Source: an uncultured Eubacteriales bacterium
GTDB taxonomy: Bacteria; Bacillota; Clostridia; Lachnospirales; Lachnospiraceae
Reading direction: 5' to 3'
Length of the DNA: 64,000 nucleotides
Assembly (NCBI GenBank): GCA_900539455.1
Contig: UQCD01000008.1
Span: 1 to 64,000 of the forward strand
Made by a program: the position numbers and the translations under genes. Shown piece after piece: positions 45,662 through 55,194 of the stretch (the stretch's first letter is position 1; each line of letters starts with the position of its first letter). The notes under the pieces were generated by a model that made no database searches, was not told the DNA's origin, and was given only the letters and a program-made list of their open reading frames with translations.

Positions 45662-47653
45662 ATGAACATAATTACACAAACAGACAGATATATATTCGGC
45701 CAGGGAAATCATTATGAGATTTACAATAAATTGGGTGCCCACATTATGGAGATTGACGGCAGAAAGGGAGTATACTTTGCTGTGTGGGCTCCAAATGCAG
45801 CATATGTCAGTGTTGTGGGTGATTTTAATGAGTGGGATCCACATAGGAATGGTATGCAGGCAATAGAAACTTCAGGTATCTGGGAGGCATTTATCCCAGA
45901 GGTAAAGGAATGGGATACATACAAGTTTGCTATATTTACTAGAGATGGGCGTATTTTATATAAGGCAGACCCATATGCCTTCCATTCAGAGCTCAGACCT
46001 GGAAATGCCAGCAAGGTAGCAAATATAGAGGGATTTAATTGGACAGACCAGAAATGGATTGAAGAAAAGGACAAAGAGGATCCTACAAAGGAGCCAATGT
46101 CTATATATGAGGTTCATTTAGGCTCGTGGCAGAAGGATTACGAAAGAAATGAATGGGGATTTATTCCTTATAATGAAATAGCACCAAAGCTTGCTGCATA
46201 TGTGAAAGAGATGGGATATACACATGTTGAGGTAATGGGTATATCAGAGCATCCATTAGACCAGTCTTGGGGCTATCAGGTTACTGGATATTTCTCACCA
46301 ACTTCAAGATATGGCGGACCGTTTGAGTTTATGAAGTTTGTAGATATTATGCACGAAAATGGCATAGGAGTTATTCTTGACTGGGTACCTGCACATTTCC
46401 CAAAGGATGCACACGGACTTGCAGAGTTTGATGGTACTTGCTTATACGAGTATCCAGACCCTAGAAAGGGCGAGCACGCAGAGTGGGGTACAAAGGTATT
46501 TAACTACGAGAAAAATGAGGTTAGAAACTTCCTTATTGCCAATGCTTTGTACTGGGTTGAAAAGTACCATGTTGATGCACTTAGAGTAGATGCTGTAGCA
46601 TCTATGCTTTACTTAGATTACAATAGAAGTAATGGTCAATGGGTTCCAAACAAGTATGGTGGAAATGGAAACCTGGAGGCTATGGAATTCCTTAAACATG
46701 TTAATAGTATTATGACCAAGAGAAATAAGAGAGCTTTTCTTATTGCTGAGGAGTCAACAGCGTGGCCAAAGGTTACAGGCGCTACTGAAGATGGTGGTTT
46801 AGGCTTTGGTTTTAAATGGAATATGGGTTGGATGAATGACTTCCTGGAGTATGTAAAGGTAGACCCATTATTTAAAAAAGGAAATCACAATAAGATGACT
46901 TTTGGTATGACATACGCATTTAGTGAAAATTTCATACTTGTAATTTCTCACGATGAGGTAGTTCATCTTAAATGTTCAATGATAAATAAAATGCCAGGAT
47001 ATAAGGTAGACAAATTTGCAAACCTTAAGGTTGCATATACCTTTATGATGGGACACCCTGGAAAGAAGCTTTTGTTTATGGGACAGGAGTTCGGACAGCT
47101 ATCTGAATGGTCAGAGGACAAGAATTTGGAATGGTATCTTTTAAATGAGCCATTACACAAGGAAATGCAGGACTATGTGGCTGGTCTTTTAAAGATATAC
47201 AAGAGCAACAAGCCATTGTATGCTTATGACAACAACCAGAACAATTATGATAGTTTCCAGTGGATTAACTGTGATGATGCAGATAGAAGCATTTTCAGCT
47301 TTATTAGAAAAAATCCAGACAGCTTTAGCGAGTCACTTATATTTATATGTAACTTTACTCCAATCGAGAGAGATGATTATTTCTTAGGAGTACCGCTAAA
47401 AGGTAAATATAAGGTAATCGCAGATAGTTTTAGTGAAACTACAGATGAGGACAATTTTGAAACTGCTAAGGCAAAGAGAGCTGCAATGTATGTTGAGGAT
47501 TCTTATACAGCAGTTGAGGAAGAAACAGACAATCTTCCATATAGATTAAATATAAAGCTTAGACCATATGAAGCAATAGTTCTTAAAGCACCTAAGGAGC
47601 AAAAGAAGGCTAAGGCTGACGAAACAAAGACAGCAAAAAAATCCAAGAAATAA
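45662..47653 (+). CDS. glgB: 1,4-alpha-glucan branching enzyme
   Basis: A 663-aa GH13 enzyme that introduces alpha-1,6 branches into glycogen. The N-terminal CBM48 domain has VYFAVWAPNAAYVSVVGDFNEW. Catalytic regions are DWVPAHFPKDAHGL, DALRVDAVASMLYLDY (nucleophile Asp), FLIAEESTAWP (acid/base Glu region) and LVISHDEVVH. The last 20 residues are a lysine/alanine-rich tail. No other glg gene is adjacent. Confidence 0.95.
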   Translation: MNIITQTDRYIFGQGNHYEIYNKLGAHIMEIDGRKGVYFAVWAPNAAYVSVVGDFNEWDPHRNGMQAIETSGIWEAFIPEVKEWDTYKFAIFTRDGRILYKADPYAFHSELRPGNASKVANIEGFNWTDQKWIEEKDKEDPTKEPMSIYEVHLGSWQKDYERNEWGFIPYNEIAPKLAAYVKEMGYTHVEVMGISEHPLDQSWGYQVTGYFSPTSRYGGPFEFMKFVDIMHENGIGVILDWVPAHFPKDAHGLAEFDGTCLYEYPDPRKGEHAEWGTKVFNYEKNEVRNFLIANALYWVEKYHVDALRVDAVASMLYLDYNRSNGQWVPNKYGGNGNLEAMEFLKHVNSIMTKRNKRAFLIAEESTAWPKVTGATEDGGLGFGFKWNMGWMNDFLEYVKVDPLFKKGNHNKMTFGMTYAFSENFILVISHDEVVHLKCSMINKMPGYKVDKFANLKVAYTFMMGHPGKKLLFMGQEFGQLSEWSEDKNLEWYLLNEPLHKEMQDYVAGLLKIYKSNKPLYAYDNNQNNYDSFQWINCDDADRSIFSFIRKNPDSFSESLIFICNFTPIERDDYFLGVPLKGKYKVIADSFSETTDEDNFETAKAKRAAMYVEDSYTAVEEETDNLPYRLNIKLRPYEAIVLKAPKEQKKAKADETKTAKKSKK

Positions 47654-47667
47654 TAATACAATAAAGA

Positions 47668-47703
47668 TAAAGACAAGTTATTAAAGGCTTGTCTTTATTT
47701 TTT
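47668..47703 (+). terminator. Rho-independent terminator after glgB
   Basis: TAAAGACAAG (47668-47677) pairs with CTTGTCTTTA (47688-47697), followed by a T run to 47703. Confidence 0.85.
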
Positions 47704-47729
47704 GTAATCTAAAAGTATGAAATATAATA

Positions 47730-48965
47730 TTAAGGGTTGCAGATTTTACAAGGAACATAGCCCTTTTCTAAAATAGTATCCCTGGTTTCATTTGATAGGA
47801 GCTTATTATGGTCTGCAATTTCATTTGCGTGTTTACAGCTTGGAAGATGAAATTTCATAGTGTTAGTGTTTAAAATGTAGGTAATTGCAGATGTGGTGGC
47901 ATTGTTATTAGAGTTGTTATTAGCATTGCTATTGCTGCTGCTATTGTTATTTGTGTTACTATTACTATTACCATTACCACTACTATTACTATCATTTTTT
48001 TCTGTATTGTATGAAATAGAATTATTTTTTATTGTAAATTCAATAGTCCCTGCCAAATCTGTACGCAGCACAGTAATATTTTTTGAAACTAATCTTTCTA
48101 AGACATCACTTGCAGGGTGGCCGTAGCTGTTATTTCTTTCACAGCTTATAACAGCATATTGTGGATTAACAGCATTTAAAAACTGGCTGGAGGTGGAGGA
48201 TGAGCTTCCGTGGTGACCAACTACTAAAATATCAGAATTAAGGTTGAATTGATTATTTAGCATTTCATTTTCACTATACTGGGTGGCGTCACCGGTAATT
48301 AAAACAGAGCTGCCACCAAAAGTAATTTTTACAACTATGGAGTAGTCATTTTCGCTTTCGTATGCAGGGCTATTAGGTGCTAAAATTTGTATCTTAGCGC
48401 TGCCTAATGGATATGTAGTACCTACAGTTGGATAGGTTATAGAAATTCCCTTAGTATTAATGGCTTTTATAAAGGAATTGTAAATACGGGAGCTTGCAGT
48501 ATAGTTAGGAGCAATTAGCTGGCTGATAGAGTAATTATATATTACACCGACTAAACCACTTATATGGTCAGCATCATAGTGGGAAGCAAAAACATAATCA
48601 AAATTTGTAATGTTGTTCTTTGACAGATAGCTGACTAAGAAGGATGAATAGTCACCATTGCCACCATCATACAGCATATAATGATTATCGCAGTTAATTA
48701 AAACACTAAGCCCCTGTCCAACATCTAGGACAGTAACATTTAGAAAGCCTTGTGAGCTATCAGAAATAGAGCTGTTGTCTTTAGAGGAGTAATCATCGTG
48801 ATTATAGTTATAATCTGTGGTTTCGTAGGCTGAGGTATTAGGATTATTTGCTGTGTTTGAAGCATTATTAGTAATACCTATTGTCATTAAAGCAAAAAGA
48901 ATAACAGCACTTACTGCTGTGAGGGGCGTTCTTTTATTATGTTTGTTTTTCTTATACATTTTCAT
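47730..48965 (-). CDS. Secreted metallo-beta-lactamase-fold hydrolase (ComEC/Rec2-type)
   Basis: A 411-aa protein with an N-terminal signal-anchor helix (about 17-35) after a basic start. The MBL domain (about 75-310) resembles the ComEC C-terminal domain: TVLDVGQGLSVLI, FASHYDADHISGLVG (metal site), LITGDATQ, DILVVGHHGSSSSTS. A linker made almost only of Asn and Ser (about 320-355) leads to a short C-terminal motif, KFHLPSCKH to CKICNP. It lacks the ComEC channel domain, so DNA uptake is not implied; an extracellular phosphodiesterase or nuclease is possible. Confidence 0.8.
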   Translation of the reverse strand: MKMYKKNKHNKRTPLTAVSAVILFALMTIGITNNASNTANNPNTSAYETTDYNYNHDDYSSKDNSSISDSSQGFLNVTVLDVGQGLSVLINCDNHYMLYDGGNGDYSSFLVSYLSKNNITNFDYVFASHYDADHISGLVGVIYNYSISQLIAPNYTASSRIYNSFIKAINTKGISITYPTVGTTYPLGSAKIQILAPNSPAYESENDYSIVVKITFGGSSVLITGDATQYSENEMLNNQFNLNSDILVVGHHGSSSSTSSQFLNAVNPQYAVISCERNNSYGHPASDVLERLVSKNITVLRTDLAGTIEFTIKNNSISYNTEKNDSNSSGNGNSNSNTNNNSSSNSNANNNSNNNATTSAITYILNTNTMKFHLPSCKHANEIADHNKLLSNETRDTILEKGYVPCKICNP

Positions 48966-49082
48966 ATATATTTATCCTTACATATATTAATTTGTTTTAA
49001 TAAAACAGCTAAGTGAGCTGTCAGAAAATTATAACATACAAGTAAGTAATGTGAAAGATAAGCCTACAGCTAACATTCTTGC

Positions 49083-49111
49083 TTGATAATTGGTACAAAT
49101 AAATGTATAAT
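49083..49111 (+). promoter_or_regulatory. Promoter of the aconitase-family hydratase
   Basis: TTGATA (49083-49088), a 17-base spacer and a perfect TATAAT (49106-49111) lie 50 bases upstream of the ATG. The 48966-49161 gap shows no gene. Confidence 0.7.
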
Positions 49112-49161
49112 GTCACTTGAATAACTAACGCAAGCGTTTATATAACGGAAATGGAGGAAAA

Positions 49162-51450
49162 ATGGTAACATTAAGCAACTACGGCGCATATCTTTTAAAC
49201 GGTGTAGATGTTGTCGAGGACAATGTTGATGCTGCTAAGGTATTAGAAAGCAGGCTTGGAAAAACTGTTTCAAAGGAAGAAGCAAAAAAGAATACAATAG
49301 CTTATGGAATATTAGAAAATCATAATACATCTTCTAATATGGAAAAGCTTCAAATTAAATTTGATAAATTAACATCCCACGATATTACTTTTGTAGGTAT
49401 TATTCAGACCGCAAGAGCATCAGGACTTACAAAATTCCCTATACCATATGTACTTACAAACTGCCACAACTCACTTTGTGCAGTAGGTGGTACAATAAAC
49501 GAGGATGACCATATGTTTGGTCTTACCTGTGCAAAGAAATATGGTGGTGTTTATGTTCCACCTCATCAGGCAGTAATTCACCAGTTTGCAAGAGAAATGC
49601 TTGCAGGCGGCGGCAAGATGATTTTAGGCTCTGACAGCCATACACGATATGGTGCATTAGGAACAATGGCAATGGGCGAAGGTGGTCCAGAGCTTGTTAA
49701 ACAGCTTCTTGAGCAGACATACGATATTAATATGCCGGGCGTTGTAGGAATTTATCTTACAGGCTCACCTGCAAAGGGTGTAGGTCCACAGGATGTGGCT
49801 TTGGCTATTATCGGTGCAGTATTTGCTAATGGTTATGTTAAAAATAAAGTAATGGAGTTTGTAGGACCAGGTGTTGAAAACCTTAGTGCTGATTTTAGAA
49901 TTGGTATTGATGTTATGACAACTGAAACTACCTGTTTATCTTCAATCTGGAAAACAGATGAGAAGATTAAAGAATTCTATGATGTTCATGGCAGGGTGGA
50001 TGAATATAAGGAGTTAAATCCAGGTAGTGTTGCATACTATGACGGTATGGTATATGTTGATTTAAGCAAGGTTAAGCCTATGATAGCTATGCCATTCCAC
50101 CCAAGTAATACATACACTATTGAGGAATTAAATGCAAACCTTTTAGATATTCTTCATGATGTAGAAAAGAAGGCACTTGTTTCACTTGACGGTAAGGTTG
50201 ATTATAAGCTTACAGACAAGGTTAGAAATGGTAAACTCTATGTTGAACAGGGTATTATCGCTGGTTGTGCTGGTGGTGGATATGAAAATATCTGTGATGC
50301 AGCAGACATTTTGCGTGGCAAGAATATTGGTGCAGACGAATTTACACTTAGTGTATATCCTGCTAGTACACCTATTTATGTTGAGCTTGCTAGAAATGGC
50401 AGACTTGCAGACCTTATGGCAACAGGTGCAATCGTTAAGACAGCTTTTTGTGGTCCATGCTTTGGTGCTGGAGATACACCATCAAATAATGCCTTTAGTA
50501 TTAGACATTCAACAAGAAACTTCCCTAACAGAGAAGGTTCAAAATTACAGAATGGTCAGATTGCTTCAGTTGCACTTATGGATGCCCGTTCTATTGCAGC
50601 AACAGCAGCAAACAAGGGTTACCTTACAGCAGCAACAGATTTAGATGTTGAATATACATCACCAAAATATCACTTTGATAGTTCAATATATGCCAATAGA
50701 GTATTTGACTCTAAGGGTGTTGCAGATGATAGCGTAGAAATCAAATTTGGTCCAAATATTAAGGATTGGCCAAAGATGATAGCTCTTACAGAAAACTTAG
50801 TGTTAAAGGTAGTATCTGAAATTCATGACCCAGTTACTACAACAGATGAGCTTATTCCTTCAGGAGAAACATCATCATATCGTTCAAATCCTCTTGGACT
50901 TGCTGAGTTTACTTTATCAAGAAAGGACCCAGAATATGTAGGTCTTGCAAAGGAAGTAAAGAAGGCAGAGGAAACAAGAGAAACAGATACTTGTCCAGCT
51001 GGTGTTCTTCCAGAAATTAAAGATGTAATGGATGCAATTAAGGCTAAATTTCCAGATGTAAACAGAGGAAATATTGGTATTGGTTCAACAATTTATGCTG
51101 TTAAGCCAGGTGACGGTTCAGCAAGAGAGCAGGCTGCTTCCTGTCAGAAGGTTCTTGGTGGCTGGGCAAACATTGCAAAGGAATATGCAACAAAGAGATA
51201 CCGTTCAAACCTTATCAACTGGGGAATGCTTCCATTCATATATGAAGAGGATGAGCTTCCATTTACAAAGGGAGATTACATTTTTGTACCACAGATTATA
51301 AATGCAGTAAAAGATAAGCTTACAGATATTCCAGCTTATGTTGTAAAAAATGGCGAGCTTAAAGAGTTCACATTAAAGATGGGTGAGCTTACAGATGATG
51401 AAAGAGATATTATTCTTAAAGGCTGCTTAATCAATTACAACAGGAAATAA
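49162..51450 (+). CDS. Aconitase-family hydratase (YbhJ-like)
   Basis: A 762-aa protein of the aconitase superfamily. Markers are GSDSHTRYGALGTMAMGEGG, the cluster-binding TAFCGPCFGAGDTPSNN, and a C-terminal swivel domain with VKPGDGSAREQAASCQKVLGGWANIAKEYATKRYRSNLINWGMLPF. It fits the YbhJ-type hydratases of Clostridia better than classical AcnA or AcnB. Whether it converts citrate is unknown. It has its own promoter, a GGAGG site and a terminator. Confidence 0.83.
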   Translation: MVTLSNYGAYLLNGVDVVEDNVDAAKVLESRLGKTVSKEEAKKNTIAYGILENHNTSSNMEKLQIKFDKLTSHDITFVGIIQTARASGLTKFPIPYVLTNCHNSLCAVGGTINEDDHMFGLTCAKKYGGVYVPPHQAVIHQFAREMLAGGGKMILGSDSHTRYGALGTMAMGEGGPELVKQLLEQTYDINMPGVVGIYLTGSPAKGVGPQDVALAIIGAVFANGYVKNKVMEFVGPGVENLSADFRIGIDVMTTETTCLSSIWKTDEKIKEFYDVHGRVDEYKELNPGSVAYYDGMVYVDLSKVKPMIAMPFHPSNTYTIEELNANLLDILHDVEKKALVSLDGKVDYKLTDKVRNGKLYVEQGIIAGCAGGGYENICDAADILRGKNIGADEFTLSVYPASTPIYVELARNGRLADLMATGAIVKTAFCGPCFGAGDTPSNNAFSIRHSTRNFPNREGSKLQNGQIASVALMDARSIAATAANKGYLTAATDLDVEYTSPKYHFDSSIYANRVFDSKGVADDSVEIKFGPNIKDWPKMIALTENLVLKVVSEIHDPVTTTDELIPSGETSSYRSNPLGLAEFTLSRKDPEYVGLAKEVKKAEETRETDTCPAGVLPEIKDVMDAIKAKFPDVNRGNIGIGSTIYAVKPGDGSAREQAASCQKVLGGWANIAKEYATKRYRSNLINWGMLPFIYEEDELPFTKGDYIFVPQIINAVKDKLTDIPAYVVKNGELKEFTLKMGELTDDERDIILKGCLINYNRK

Positions 51451-51466
51451 GAAGTATGTAAATAAT

Positions 51467-51514
51467 AAAGGCAGTTGCTTTAGTCGATTTTTATGGCTGG
51501 GGTGACTGCCTTTT
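51467..51514 (+). terminator. Terminator after the hydratase
   Basis: AAAGGCAGT (51467-51475) pairs with ACTGCCTTT (51505-51513), followed by a few T. The loop is 29 bases long. Confidence 0.65.
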
Positions 51515-51682
51515 GTGATTTAATTTAAGTCATAAAACTACAAATTTAATACAAATATTATACATTTTTAATACAAATACTCTTAGGATATGATAGAATA
51601 TTGCAGGTAAACACATTTAAATAATATAAGTAGTGAAGGAAAATATACATAATATACTTATATGAAGAATATAGGAGGAATA

Positions 51683-52672
51683 ATGATGCAAAAAGCACCT
51701 AAATTTGACATTAACGATTTGAAGCCATCACAGCTTAAGAAAATCGTTTTAGCTGTAGTAGGAATAATGGCAGTTATACTGGTAGTTTTTAACTGCACAT
51801 ATCAGGTAAAGGAACAGGAGCAGGCAGTGCTATTAACCTTTGGTAATGCAAAAACTGTGTCTGAATCGGGATTACATTTTAAAATTCCATTTATACAAAC
51901 AGTTGAAAAAGTTGACACTACTATTAAAGGCTTTTCAATAGGCTATGATATTGATACAAACGAAACTGTTGAGGATGAATCATTAATGATTACATCAGAC
52001 TACAACTTTGTAAATGTTGATTTCTTTGTCGAGTATCAGGTATCAGACCCTATTTTGGCATTATACGCATCACAGGACCCTGTTGAAATATTGAAAAATA
52101 TAGCACAAAGCTGTATAAGAACTGTAATAGGACAAACAGATGTTGATAGTGTTCTTACTACCGGAAAGAGCGAAATTCAATCAGAAATCAAGCAGATGAT
52201 TAATGATAGATTAAATCAAAATGATTTGGGAATTTATCTTGTAAATATTACAATGCAGGACGCAGAGCCACCTACACAGGCTGTAATCGAGGCATTTAAG
52301 GCTGTTGAAACAGCAAAGCAGGGTAAGGAAACAGCAATAAATAATGCAAATAAATATAAAAATGAGAAAATACCAGCAGCAGAGGCAAGTGTAGACCAGA
52401 TTTTACAGAATGCAGAAGCAAAGAAGCAGGAGAGAATAAACGAGGCTACAGGCCAGGTAGCAAGATTTAACCAGATGTACAAGGAGTACATTAAATTCCC
52501 TGAAATAACAAAGCAGAGAATGTTCTATGAAACAATGGAAGAAGTATTGCCTTCACTTGAGATTATTATAGATAGTGGAAACGGTTCGGTACAAAAGATA
52601 TTACCACTTAGCAACTTCTCAAATATAAACATTGGCAATAATCAGTCAACAACTACAGAAGGAGAAAATTAA
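51683..52672 (+). CDS. hflK: HflK-like SPFH/stomatin-family membrane protein
   Basis: A protein of about 329 aa with one N-terminal transmembrane helix (LKKIVLAVVGIMAVILVVFNC) then the SPFH domain (VKEQEQAVLLTFGNAKTVSESGLHFKIPF) and a helical Ala/Glu region (AAEASVDQILQNAEAKKQERINEATGQVARF). HflK and HflC form a large membrane complex that in other bacteria modulates the FtsH protease. ATG at 51683 or 51686 is preferred over 51662 because AGGAGG at 51673-51678 precedes them. One base separates it from hflC. Confidence 0.88.
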   Translation: MMQKAPKFDINDLKPSQLKKIVLAVVGIMAVILVVFNCTYQVKEQEQAVLLTFGNAKTVSESGLHFKIPFIQTVEKVDTTIKGFSIGYDIDTNETVEDESLMITSDYNFVNVDFFVEYQVSDPILALYASQDPVEILKNIAQSCIRTVIGQTDVDSVLTTGKSEIQSEIKQMINDRLNQNDLGIYLVNITMQDAEPPTQAVIEAFKAVETAKQGKETAINNANKYKNEKIPAAEASVDQILQNAEAKKQERINEATGQVARFNQMYKEYIKFPEITKQRMFYETMEEVLPSLEIIIDSGNGSVQKILPLSNFSNINIGNNQSTTTEGEN

Positions 52673-52673
52673 T

Positions 52674-53552
52674 ATGAGCAAAGCAAAAAAAGCAGGAAAG
52701 ATTTCAATAGTTGTATTAATAGTATTAGCTGTAATATGTATATTCTCATCGCTGGTTGTGACATATCAGGACGAATATAAGCTTGTAAGGGTATTTGGAA
52801 AGGTAGACAGAGTTATTACAGAGGCAGGAATCAGCTTTAAAATTCCATTTGTAGAAGAGATTGATACATTACCAAAGGAAATATTACTTTATGATCTTGC
52901 TACAAGTGATGTAATTACCAAGGACAAAAAAACAATGGTTGCAGACACTTATGTTTTATGGAGAATAGAGGACCCACTTTTATTTGCACAGACACTTAGT
53001 GGCTCAGTTACAAGTGCAGAGGGAAGAATTAATGCGTCTGTATTTAATGCACTAAAAGAGGTAATTGGTAGTATGACACAGGCTGAGGTAATCAGTGCAA
53101 GAGATGGACTTCTTAGCGAAACTCTTTTAAATAAAATCGGTGCATCAATGGAGCAGTACGGAATTAAGCTGGTTGATGTGGAAACAAAGCACCTGGACTT
53201 ACCAAACGACAACAAAGAAGCTGTATATGAGCGAATGATTTCGGAAAGAAACCAGATGGCAGCTCAATATACAGCAGAGGGTGATTCTCAATCACAAATT
53301 ATTAAAAATACAACTGACAAGGATGTGTCAATTATGATTTCTGAGGCAGAGGCTAAGGCAGAGCAGATTGTTGCAGAAGGTGAAGCACAGTATATGAAAA
53401 CCTTATCGGACGCATACTCAGATACATCAAAAAGTGAATTTTACAGCTTTGTAAGAAGCTTAGATGCAGCCAAAAATTCTTTAACAGGTGATAATAAAAC
53501 ACTTATATTATCAAGTGATTCACCAATAGCACAAATTTTTATGGGACAGTAA
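52674..53552 (+). CDS. hflC: HflC-like SPFH/stomatin-family membrane protein
   Basis: A 292-aa partner of HflK with an N-terminal helix (ISIVVLIVLAVICIFSSLVVTY) and SPFH domain (YKLVRVFGKVDRVITEAGISFKIPFVEEIDTLPKEILLYDL), followed by an Ala/Glu-rich helix (EAEAKAEQIVAEGEAQYMKTL). The ATG at 52674 has AGGAG upstream; an in-frame ATG at 52632 would lie within hflK. Its last 14 bases overlap the last 14 bases of the convergent dehydrogenase gene. Confidence 0.88.
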   Translation: MSKAKKAGKISIVVLIVLAVICIFSSLVVTYQDEYKLVRVFGKVDRVITEAGISFKIPFVEEIDTLPKEILLYDLATSDVITKDKKTMVADTYVLWRIEDPLLFAQTLSGSVTSAEGRINASVFNALKEVIGSMTQAEVISARDGLLSETLLNKIGASMEQYGIKLVDVETKHLDLPNDNKEAVYERMISERNQMAAQYTAEGDSQSQIIKNTTDKDVSIMISEAEAKAEQIVAEGEAQYMKTLSDAYSDTSKSEFYSFVRSLDAAKNSLTGDNKTLILSSDSPIAQIFMGQ

Positions 53553-54528
53553 TCTGATTAGTAAGGGGTAATGAATTAAATAGGGCATAGGCATTTTCTA
53601 AGGTTTCAATAGCAATAGCCTGCATAGCCTCCCTTGTAAAATATCCCTGATGTGATGTTAAAATCACATTGGGGAATGTTATTAATCGGGCAAGCTTTTC
53701 ATCTTCTATTATTTCACTGGACTTGTCCTCATAATATAAGTCAGACTCTTCCTCATATACATCAAGCCCAACTCCACCAATTCTGCCGGGAGTAAGTAAT
53801 GCTTCTAAAAGTGCATCAGTTTTAATTAATTGTCCTCTGGAGGTGTTCACTATAAATATACCCTTTCGCATTTTACTAAGAGCAGCCTCGTCAATTATAT
53901 ATTTTGTTTCATTGGTAAGCGGACAATGTAAGGAAATAAAATCAGATGTTCTAAATAGATAATCTAAGTCAACATATTTTATATCCAAGCTATTATTAGG
54001 ATAAGGGTCATAGGCAATCACATTCATATCAAAGCCCTTGCATATTTTTATCATCGCCTGTCCGATTTTTCCAGTACCAATAATACCAGCAGTGCAGCCA
54101 TGAATATCCCTTCCCATTAGTCCGTTAATATTCATATTGAAATCTCGTGTTCTGGCATATGCCTTGTGTATTCTCCGATTTACACACAAATATAGCCCCA
54201 TTGCAAATTCAGCAACTGCCTGTGGGGAATATCCAGGTACTCTAAGAACAGGAATATTATATTTTTGACAGGCTCTTATGTCTACATTATTAAAGCCGGC
54301 ACAACGCATAAGAATTCCTCGTATATTGTACTTTGCAAGCTCTGCAACTGTTTCCTCGCTTAAATCATCATTAACGAAGGCACACACTAGGTCGCCCTTT
54401 TGAGATAGGGCAGCAGTATCCGGAGTGAGCTTTGAGGTTAGGTATATAGGTGTGTATCCGTAGTCGTTGCAAAGTGGAGTAAACCAAATTTCATCGTAGG
54501 GTTTGGAACTAAAAAATACAATTTTCAT
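53539..54528 (-). CDS. D-2-hydroxyacid dehydrogenase (D-lactate dehydrogenase type)
   Basis: A 329-aa NAD-dependent enzyme. The NAD fold has AGIIGTGKIGQAM; the catalytic Arg, Glu and His appear in VNTSRGQLI, GLDVYEEESDLY and LTSHQGYFT. The overall pattern is closest to D-lactate dehydrogenases that reduce pyruvate in fermentation, though other 2-oxoacids cannot be excluded. The ATG at 54528 is preferred because GGAGGTCA lies just upstream; the ATG at 54540 would remove it. Confidence 0.87.
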   Translation of the reverse strand: MKIVFFSSKPYDEIWFTPLCNDYGYTPIYLTSKLTPDTAALSQKGDLVCAFVNDDLSEETVAELAKYNIRGILMRCAGFNNVDIRACQKYNIPVLRVPGYSPQAVAEFAMGLYLCVNRRIHKAYARTRDFNMNINGLMGRDIHGCTAGIIGTGKIGQAMIKICKGFDMNVIAYDPYPNNSLDIKYVDLDYLFRTSDFISLHCPLTNETKYIIDEAALSKMRKGIFIVNTSRGQLIKTDALLEALLTPGRIGGVGLDVYEEESDLYYEDKSSEIIEDEKLARLITFPNVILTSHQGYFTREAMQAIAIETLENAYALFNSLPLTNQITVP

Positions 54529-55038
54529 AATGACCTCCAAATTTTTTAAGTAATTAAGTAAATAGGTGTAGGTAAAATAAAGTGTAAATTAATAGTGTGT
54601 AGATAAGGACTTTGAATAAAAATGCAAAAATGGTAAGGCTGGCGGATGGAATGGTGTGGTATGAGTAGTATATGGAAAAATGGGGAAAATATCAGGAAAT
54701 ATATAGAGATAATATGAAAAATACAGATAAAATATATGTGTATAAGCAAAAATAAATAAAAATTAAGTAGCAACTGCGAACAAAAGTTTGGTTTGAAAGT
54801 ACGGTATATGGGACATAGATAAGAGGTATAATTTAGATAGAAGCAAAAACAAAGAAGTAAAAGGGAAGGTGAAAATGCTTGAGAAAAAAATAACAATCAT
54901 TGAATAAAATGGCGAAAGTTGGTATACTTTTAAACAAGAATAAGCGTTAATTTAGATTTTAATTAATAATTTTTTATTTGGGTTAAAGCCAATAATTAAA
55001 GGTGTAATTTACTCAAAAAATGTAGAAACAAGTAAAAT
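54529..55038. other. A+T-rich gap with no recognised gene
   Basis: This 510-base stretch before the tracrRNA terminator has no convincing coding region, RNA gene or repeat. A 116-codon ORF on the minus strand (54546-54896) is low-complexity Phe/Tyr/His/Ile-rich text that looks like chance A+T-rich sequence. Confidence 0.5.
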
Positions 55039-55159
55039 AAAAAAAGACTTAAAAATAAGTCTTCGTTTAAAACTTCCTGCACAATGCAACGAAAGGATTT
55101 GAATAAATTTTTATTTGAACTTGTAGTGTAATCTCATATGGTAGTAATTCATTTGAGAT
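55039..55159 (-). ncRNA. tracrRNA of the type II-A CRISPR system
   Basis: Read on the minus strand, 55113-55147 is an anti-repeat: AATTACTACCATATGAGATT, then ACACTAC-AAG-TTCAAAT. It pairs with the CRISPR repeat as a long upper stem with one G-U pair, an internal bulge (crRNA GA against tracr AAG) and a lower stem (GUUUGA with UUCAAAU). This is the S. pyogenes arrangement. Downstream are a short hairpin, a GCAUUGUGC hairpin and a terminator stem AAGACTT/AAGTCTT with seven T. A consensus promoter sets the 5' end near 55159, giving about 120 nt. Confidence 0.9.
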
Positions 55160-55165
55160 ATATAT

Positions 55166-55194
55166 ACTATAAATACTTTTTTTGAAAATGTCAA
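55166..55194 (-). promoter_or_regulatory. tracrRNA promoter
   Basis: On the minus strand: perfect TTGACA (55189-55194), a 17-base spacer and TATAGT (55166-55171). Transcription would start about 7 bases on, directly before the anti-repeat. It faces away from cas9, whose own promoter must lie within 55195-55275. Confidence 0.85.

Noticed and set aside
45476..45844. A 122-codon minus-strand ORF overlapping fliS and glgB
   Set aside because: It is antisense to two well-supported genes and shows no family resemblance.
54546..54896. A 116-codon minus-strand ORF in the gap before the tracrRNA
   Set aside because: Composition is Phe/Tyr/His/Ile-rich text from A+T-rich DNA, with no recognisable domain and no good start context.
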